Assembly: GCA_963556195.1 (NCBI GenBank)
Contig: OY744544.1
Span: 49,408,325 to 49,472,324 of the forward strand
From: Sepiola atlantica
Taxonomy: Eukaryota; Mollusca; Cephalopoda; Sepiida; Sepiolidae
Length of the DNA: 64,000 nt
Reading direction: 5' to 3'
The notes beneath the pieces were generated by a model. It saw only the letters and a list, made by a program, of their open reading frames with translations, made no database searches and was not told where the DNA came from. Made by a program: the position numbers and the translations under genes. This document shows, one piece after another, positions 58,757 through 64,000 of the stretch (its first letter is position 1; the number at the start of each line of letters is the position of its first letter).

Positions 58757-59752
58757 CTAACCTGCCACATTTTCAAGATTTTCATAGCAAGAGTTTTCCA
58801 TCTAAAGCTAGGTATCCAACTCCTAACGAAAGGAAACATTTTAGGAGTGGTCATAGCATACATTTACACTGTTGAGTGGCAGAAAAGAGGATTGCCACAT
58901 GCTCATTGTCTGGTTTGGCTTCAACAAAAATTGAGATCCTCTGACATAGATTCAGTTATCAGTGCGGAAATTCCGGATCCAGTGGCAGATCCGCTTTTAC
59001 ATGATATCATTAGGCACCATATGATTCATGGACCATGTGGAAACATAAACAGATGTTCACTCTGTCTCAAAGATGGACACTGCAGTAAGAGATATCCCAG
59101 ACACTTCTTGAGTGAAACTCAATCGGATACAAATGGCTACCCACAATATCGACGACTAGCTCCTTTAGCTGGAGGTTTTGAGACGACAGTTACCCTACCT
59201 GGCAACATAACGGTTCCTGTAGACAACCGATGGGTTGTACCACATAATAAACTGCTTTGTAAGATTTTTGATGCACATATCAATGTTGAATACTGCAACA
59301 GCGTGAAATCAATAAAATACATTTGTAAATATGTAAATAAAGGTAGTGATCAAGCTATCTTCACAATTGAAAGTAATGCTCATGATGAAGTTAAGAGATA
59401 CGAAACAGGACGTTACATATCAACCAATGAAGCCATTTGGAGAATACTTAACTATCACATACATGTACATCATCCCCCAGTTATTCACCTATCAGTTACT
59501 CTAGAAAATGGACAGCGAATATACTTTACTGAAAGTACTGCAGCAGATAGAGTTGCAAATCCACCTACAACCACTCTAACAGCTTTCTTCAAATTGTGTC
59601 AAACAGATTTTTTTGCACGTACACTTTTTTACTCGGAAGTTCCACTTTATTATACCTGGGACAGTAAAACTAAGCTCTTCAAGCGACAACTGAACTGTGT
59701 AGAACACAATAAAAATTCCAATATTCATTGCCACCATGTTCTTTTTCAGTAA
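58757..59752 (+). pseudogene. Helitron Rep (HUH nuclease) fragment
   Basis: The open frame runs from just after a TGA (58754-58756) to a TAA at 59750. It reads ARVFHLK, then VIAYIYTVEWQKRGLPHAH with the HUH motif (HAH), a cysteine-rich patch (CGNINRCSLC, CSKRYP), then KYICKYVNKG with the paired catalytic-type tyrosines. ETGRYISTNEAIWRIL and a C-terminal piece ending near YYTWDSKTKLFKR follow. Helitron transposases carry this Rep domain followed by a large PIF1-like helicase; here the N-terminal part is missing and no helicase follows. HUH and tyrosine motifs are intact, so the break is by truncation. No ATG lies at a sensible position. A decayed autonomous Helitron is the best reading. Confidence 0.88.
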
Positions 59753-59835
59753 GTCACCAATTTCAAACTCCTCAAGAGTTTTCAGAATTCTAAATTCATT
59801 TTAACTACATTTTGTTTATACAAATTACCTATTCT

Positions 59836-59985
59836 AAAATGACAACTCTCCCAGAGTTTAGAATAATTAAATAATGAATGATGCCCCCCCCCCCCCCTGA
59901 GTTGAGAATGACTTAAAAATGAATGACAACTCCTCCAGAGTTGAGAATAACTTACAAATGAATGACAGTTGAGAATTGACTAAAA
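59836..59985. repeat. Short degenerate tandem repeat after the Helitron relic
   Basis: Three to four imperfect copies of GAGTTGAGAATGACTTA then AAATGAATGACAACTC, one interrupted by a C-run. Unit size is about 45-50 bp. Confidence 0.75.
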
Positions 59986-60644
59986 GAACATGGTTTTGGT
60001 TGCTTAACATCCAAATATGCCTCCCAAAATCCAACCTCTGGTCCCTGTTCTGGGAGGTGGTAACAGGGTAAAACAGTGTAAATGCTTAGGAGGTTATGGA
60101 TGCAACTTTACACCAGTTCTTATAGCCCGTTTCACTCTGTATAACCCTGGCTAACAAGGCTCTGGTAATGTATTCTTCAACTATTTTGTTTCAAACAAGT
60201 ATTTTTATTTGCTTGCTATTTAATCTATTAGTCTGTCGATGTTACATTCAATAAACAGCATGTGTATTATTCTATTAACTATGCAACACCATATAAATAC
60301 TGCTACATGATATAAACCAAACCATGCACACAGATGAAGTAAGGGAGACAGTCGGACAGATAGGGGAAAACAGTCATTATCAGAGAAAATATTTTTGTTT
60401 ACTTTTTTGGTGCACATTCTTTTTTTTATAATTATTTTCACTTTCTAAGTAAATGTTTGAAAACTATTAGCACTGAAACTTAGTGAAAACAATGGCACTT
60501 TGGTGAGAAGTGAAATGACTGTATAGTCCCATTGAGACTCCCTCGTGAATATAGTAAGGCACCTCACCCAACAGGCAATAGTAAATACATCTCCTATTAG
60601 AAAGTTACACAAAGGAAAACATCAACACAAATTTACACTAGAGT
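59986..60644. other. Stretch without a recognisable gene
   Basis: Moderately AT-rich. The part near 60040-60160 is richer in GC (CTGTTCTGGGAGGTGGTAAC), but I recognise no element or gene in it. Confidence 0.5.
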
Positions 60645-60971
60645 ATAGATTTACTCCTCTCCAGGAGTTAGGCACAAGGCCAGTTTTTATCTTAATCCCA
60701 CAAGTCGGGTTGGGAAAGTGGGGTTTAAAAATTGCCTGGGCAGCCCCGTCGGCATTCCCCGGTAGGGGCGCCTCAGGCAGTAAGCAATAAACTTACTCCT
60801 CCCCAAAGAGGGGAGGTAAAGCCTGGGAGGGTGGACCTCCTAGAACTGCACAGGACAGATCAGACCCACAGACCGGCGGAAACCAAGCCCCAGAAGGCCA
60901 AGACAATACCGATCTATGAAGTGCAGTATCCATCGGAACAGATACTACACTTTGATCTTAGCCAAAAGGCG
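60645..60971 (-). repeat. Diverged U2-headed unit E1
   Basis: First of three head-to-tail minus-strand units outside the satellite modules. Head at 60936-60971. The body has the long hairpin closed by ACTGCAC/GTGCAGT with arms TTCATAGATCGG and CCGGTCTGTGGG, still fully pairable with G-U pairs. It lacks the U-tract-to-3'-hairpin region found in E2 (AAGTGGGGTTTAAAAATTGC joins directly). Confidence 0.78.
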
Positions 60972-61311
60972 TTATTTAACCCCCACCCACAATAGGAATA
61001 TGTGACACAAGGACTGAAAGTGGGATTTGAAAAGCCAGCGCTCGAGAAGGTGAGCACTCTGGCCATTAAAAATTGCTTGGGCAGCCCTGTCGGCATTCCC
61101 CGGTAGGGGCGCCTCAGGCAGTAAGCAATTAACTTACTCCTTCCCAAAGAGGGGAGGTAAAACCTGGGAGGGTGGACCTCCTAGAACTGCACAGGACAGA
61201 TCAGACCCACAGACCGGCGGAAACCAAGCCCCAGAAGGCCAAGACAATACCGATCTATGAAGTGCAGTATCCATCGGAACAGATACTACACTTTGATCTT
61301 AGCCAAAAGGC
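60972..61311 (-). repeat. Diverged U2-headed unit E2
   Basis: A 341-bp unit with head at 61277-61311. It has the hairpin chain, AATTTTTAA tract and GCCAG/CTGGC hairpin of the satellite-module copies, but a different 3' tail (GTTATTTAACCCCCACCCAC on the plus strand) in place of the GGAAAGCATACG type. It represents another subfamily. Confidence 0.78.
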
Positions 61312-61652
61312 GTTATTTAACCCCCACCCACAATAGGAATATGTGACACAAGGTCGGAAAGTGGGATTTGAAAAGCCAGCGCTCGAGAAGATGAGCACTC
61401 TGGCCATTAAAAATTGCCTGGGCAGCCCTGTCGGCATTCCCCGGCAGAGGCGCCTCAGGCAGCAAGCAATTAACTTACTCCTCCCTAAAGAGGGGAGGTA
61501 AAGCCTCGGAGGGTGGACCTCCTAGAACTGCACAGGACAGATCAGACCCACAGACCGGCGGAAACCAAGCCCCGAAGGCCAAAACAACACCGATCCATGA
61601 AGTGCAGCACCCATCAGAACAGATACCACACTTTGATCTTAGCAAAATGGCC
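61312..61652 (-). repeat. Diverged U2-headed unit E3
   Basis: A 340-bp unit with head at 61617-61652 that has lost bases (AGCAAAATGGCC for AGCCAAAAGGCC). The body is similar to E2 with additional C/T changes. Confidence 0.75.
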
Positions 61653-63000
61653 AAGCTATTTTACTACTAAACAATATCTTAGTTCTGTTTCAGTTTGGAA
61701 TTGCTTAACAGCCTGAGACCCCCCAGTACCAGAAAATCTCAATTGAAGCAGCCTTTTTCAATAGAGTACAGCATTTGTTCTTTGTAATTATATATCTTTT
61801 ACTACAAAACTATCTATTTTTAAACAAACTGCATTTTATCCTTTTCTATTCACAATTCAGAACACCTTTTAAATAGATTCCTTTATGTTCTATATATTTG
61901 ATGCTTTCTTTCCTTCAGATTTGATTATCAGAGTCCGGCTTTACCACAATTTGAATTAAGAGAAATTCAGACTACCCATTATCTTATGCATGGATTAATA
62001 GACACCATTTATTCTTATAAACACAGGACTCACTGCTTCAGTTATTTTTTGTGTTTGTGTGTAATCGTTATGAACAATTTCTTTTTAATACATGACTTTA
62101 GTTTGATGTATGATTAGTAAAAAAAAAATTTAAAAAAAAGATCAGTGATCATCACAAACGAAGGACTCTGTTCTTGCAATAATAACTACGTCATAGCTCT
62201 CATGTTTTTAATTATCTATTCCTCAAAATCATAAAAGAAAGAACATTCTTTGGGGTGGATTCTTGATGATAGCAAGTCACTAATAAGAACTTAACACAAA
62301 CATTTCAGTACTTTCATATTTTGAGTTTTAAAAAGTGATTATTAATGATGTACATTTTTAGCCACATCATTTTGATTACTGTACTCATTCAATTGAATAG
62401 TATATTTTCTAATTTCATCTTCCATTTCAGACAATTTGGTCGTTTTTCCCAATTACATCTTTCATTTAAGTGAATTTGCCTACTTAGTTTCATTAACCAC
62501 ACAAGCTACATTGTCATCATCGAAATCTCCAGGTTGATTGAAATTTATTTTTATATTCTTTTATATAAAATGAAGACTATAGCAAAAATCTTATTACAAA
62601 TAATCAAACGGTTAAAAAAACGTTTTATTACTAAAACATCACGGTTGAACAATGTGTTTCTGTGATTGATATCATTAAGTGCTGCAGTTCCTTTTTTAAA
62701 TTTGTGTTTTTATCTTTTGACACAATTACACATTCTCAAAAGACACATTAAAATAAAAATCACCCATTTAAATATAAAATTGTTTTTGTTTTTTTACAAT
62801 ATATTCTTGCTTGAAAGTGGTGAACAAACTTAAAATAAATGTGTTTCAATATATTGAGCAATAAACTAATCATTTTTCATAAATATGTTAAGCACATTTT
62901 TTGACTATTGTTTTGTTGTTCATGCCTAGGTTTATAATCTGAAACAAACTCAGGAGCAATAAATTATTACTGCACTAGGACACTTTCTAAATGTTATATT
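61653..63000. other. AT-rich stretch without a recognisable gene
   Basis: Long AT-rich sequence with short homopolymer runs. No frame with recognisable protein content and no RNA gene was seen on either strand. Confidence 0.6.
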
Positions 63001-63300
63001 TTGTAGAAAACACTGATCAGTTCCCTAGATGCAACAGATGTGTGCAATAATGCAGTAGGACACTCAAAACATAGTAAATGCTGCATTCGGATGTATTTAA
63101 TACTCTAGATAGAGCAAGTATGTGTTATAATATAGTGTGACTCTTAGTATGTCTTATGGTGAATCTAACAGTGCACAATATCATAGAGATAGCATGTGTG
63201 TAATTTACTAATGGATATATACTAAATCAGTAACTGTTCAATATGTTAGATAGAACAGTGTAACACTTGGTAAGGTGTACCTGCTTAATCTGTCGGTGTT
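63001..63300. repeat. Very degenerate ~60-85-bp repeat resembling a satellite core
   Basis: Four spaced occurrences of a motif like ACTCTAGATAGAGCAAG (near 63100), CAATATCATAGAGATAGCAT (63178), CAATATGTTAGATAGAACAG (63240) and TTCCCTAGATGCAACAG (63020). These resemble the satellite core CTCAATATCCTAGATAGAGC. The similarity is short and may be chance. Confidence 0.35.
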
Positions 63301-63342
63301 CTTTACCTTAAATACAGCAGCTTTCTGTAAATTCGGTCTATT

Positions 63343-63715
63343 CTACTTTTAACTAGAATGATCAGTCACCACAATACCACATTTACTCATAACCTTATAT
63401 TTGCTTTTTGCTTTATTGAACAAGTTGTAAACTTTCATTCTTTTTAGTTTTTATGGACGTTAACCAAACACTTAGACTGGTACCGACTTCAGTTACCAAT
63501 TAAGGGTTGTAGCATCCATCTGAACAAATACTAAACTTTGAATTATTTACTTGCAGAAAATATGAAAAAATTACATTCAAAACAAGGCTTTCAAAAGTGT
63601 TCTAAAGTAATAAAAATGTATATCCTACTATAACTAGAATGTTAGTCACCACAATACCACATTTACTCATAACACAAATTAGACACAAGACCATCAGAAG
63701 TGTGGGAAAGAGTGT
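63343..63715 (-). repeat. Degenerate remnants of U2-headed units
   Basis: AGCATCCATCTGAACAAATA followed by CTAAACTTTGA (63506-63540) matches the body-head junction GTATCCATCGGAACAGATAC. Further right, TTAGACACAAGACC and GTGGGAAAGAGTG (63677-63712) match the unit's tail TTAGGCACAAGGCC and GGGAAAGTGGG. A ~50-bp text containing TCACCACAATACCACATTTA occurs twice, about 284 bp apart, on either side of the head remnant. Together this suggests an old tandem of the same family. Confidence 0.45.
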
Positions 63716-64000
63716 CGTCGGTCATCATTGTTCTAACATATGAAAAAAAATTAATATTTCTATGTTTCCCCAGCTAAGACATTTTTTTGCTGAGTAAGGT
63801 TAGTGGAAGGTTAACATAAAATAGTAAATTCTTTACAGTAAGGTAACATTGGCATTTTCCCTTTAATGTTATCAATAATTAAACACTGCTTTTAATGTTA
63901 TCCAGTAAAAGAGAATAGCAAATCAGTCATCATTTTTTTACATTGAACTTTAACAAGTTCTAGGCGCTTGATTGTGATAGTGCTCTCTTGACCTCCTTAT

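Noticed and set aside
60545..61716. Short frames across the U2-headed units near 60.5-61.7 kb
   Set aside because: They are different frames through a repeat whose conserved signal is hairpin pairing, not codon structure.

Overview
The window is repeat-dominated animal DNA, most likely invertebrate pericentromeric or other heterochromatic sequence. No ordinary host protein gene is recognisable. Evidence: about 29 kb of a 179-bp satellite with higher-order structure, two full-length 7.2-kb non-LTR retrotransposons (LINEs) with intact ORFs, a broken Helitron Rep gene, several minisatellites, and many copies of a repeat whose 5' end is the first ~45 nt of U2 snRNA. The U2 piece has the ATCAAAGTG spelling known from fly and nematode U2, where vertebrates have ATCAAGTG. 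I cannot name the species.

Layout: satellite array 1 (1-6357), 30-bp minisatellite (6358-7860), then module A (7861-18512): flank, ATGT microsatellite, 50-bp minisatellite, tandem U2-headed units, LINE copy A (minus strand), AT-rich spacer, inverted U2-headed unit. Array 2 (18513-24172) leads to module B (24173-33634), with LINE copy B but no complete tandem U2-headed unit. Array 3 (33635-45567) leads to module C (45568-48811), which has two U2-headed units and no LINE. Array 4 (48812-54048), a second 30-bp minisatellite and a partial fourth flank end the duplicated region near 55790. Beyond it are an AT-rich tandem repeat (56020-57480), a Helitron Rep relic (58757-59752), a diverged tandem of three U2-headed units (60645-61652) and AT-rich sequence with faint traces of the same unit.

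How the parts relate: the LINE (Tx1/L1-like, perhaps the U2-specific Keno type) sits inside the U2 head of a U2-headed unit, with a 38-bp head duplicated on both sides. LINE plus surroundings were then copied as a block, since A and B are 15,123 bp apart and nearly identical. The 50-bp minisatellite looks like an expanded internal piece of the U2-headed unit. The U2-headed unit is the most interesting object: it predicts a chain of hairpins whose pairing survives sequence divergence, has an Sm-like U-tract before a 3' hairpin, and occurs both as head-to-tail tandems and as divergent pairs around an AT-rich spacer. It may be a U2-headed SINE or a derived snRNA-like gene family. Counts and similarities were made by eye and are approximate.
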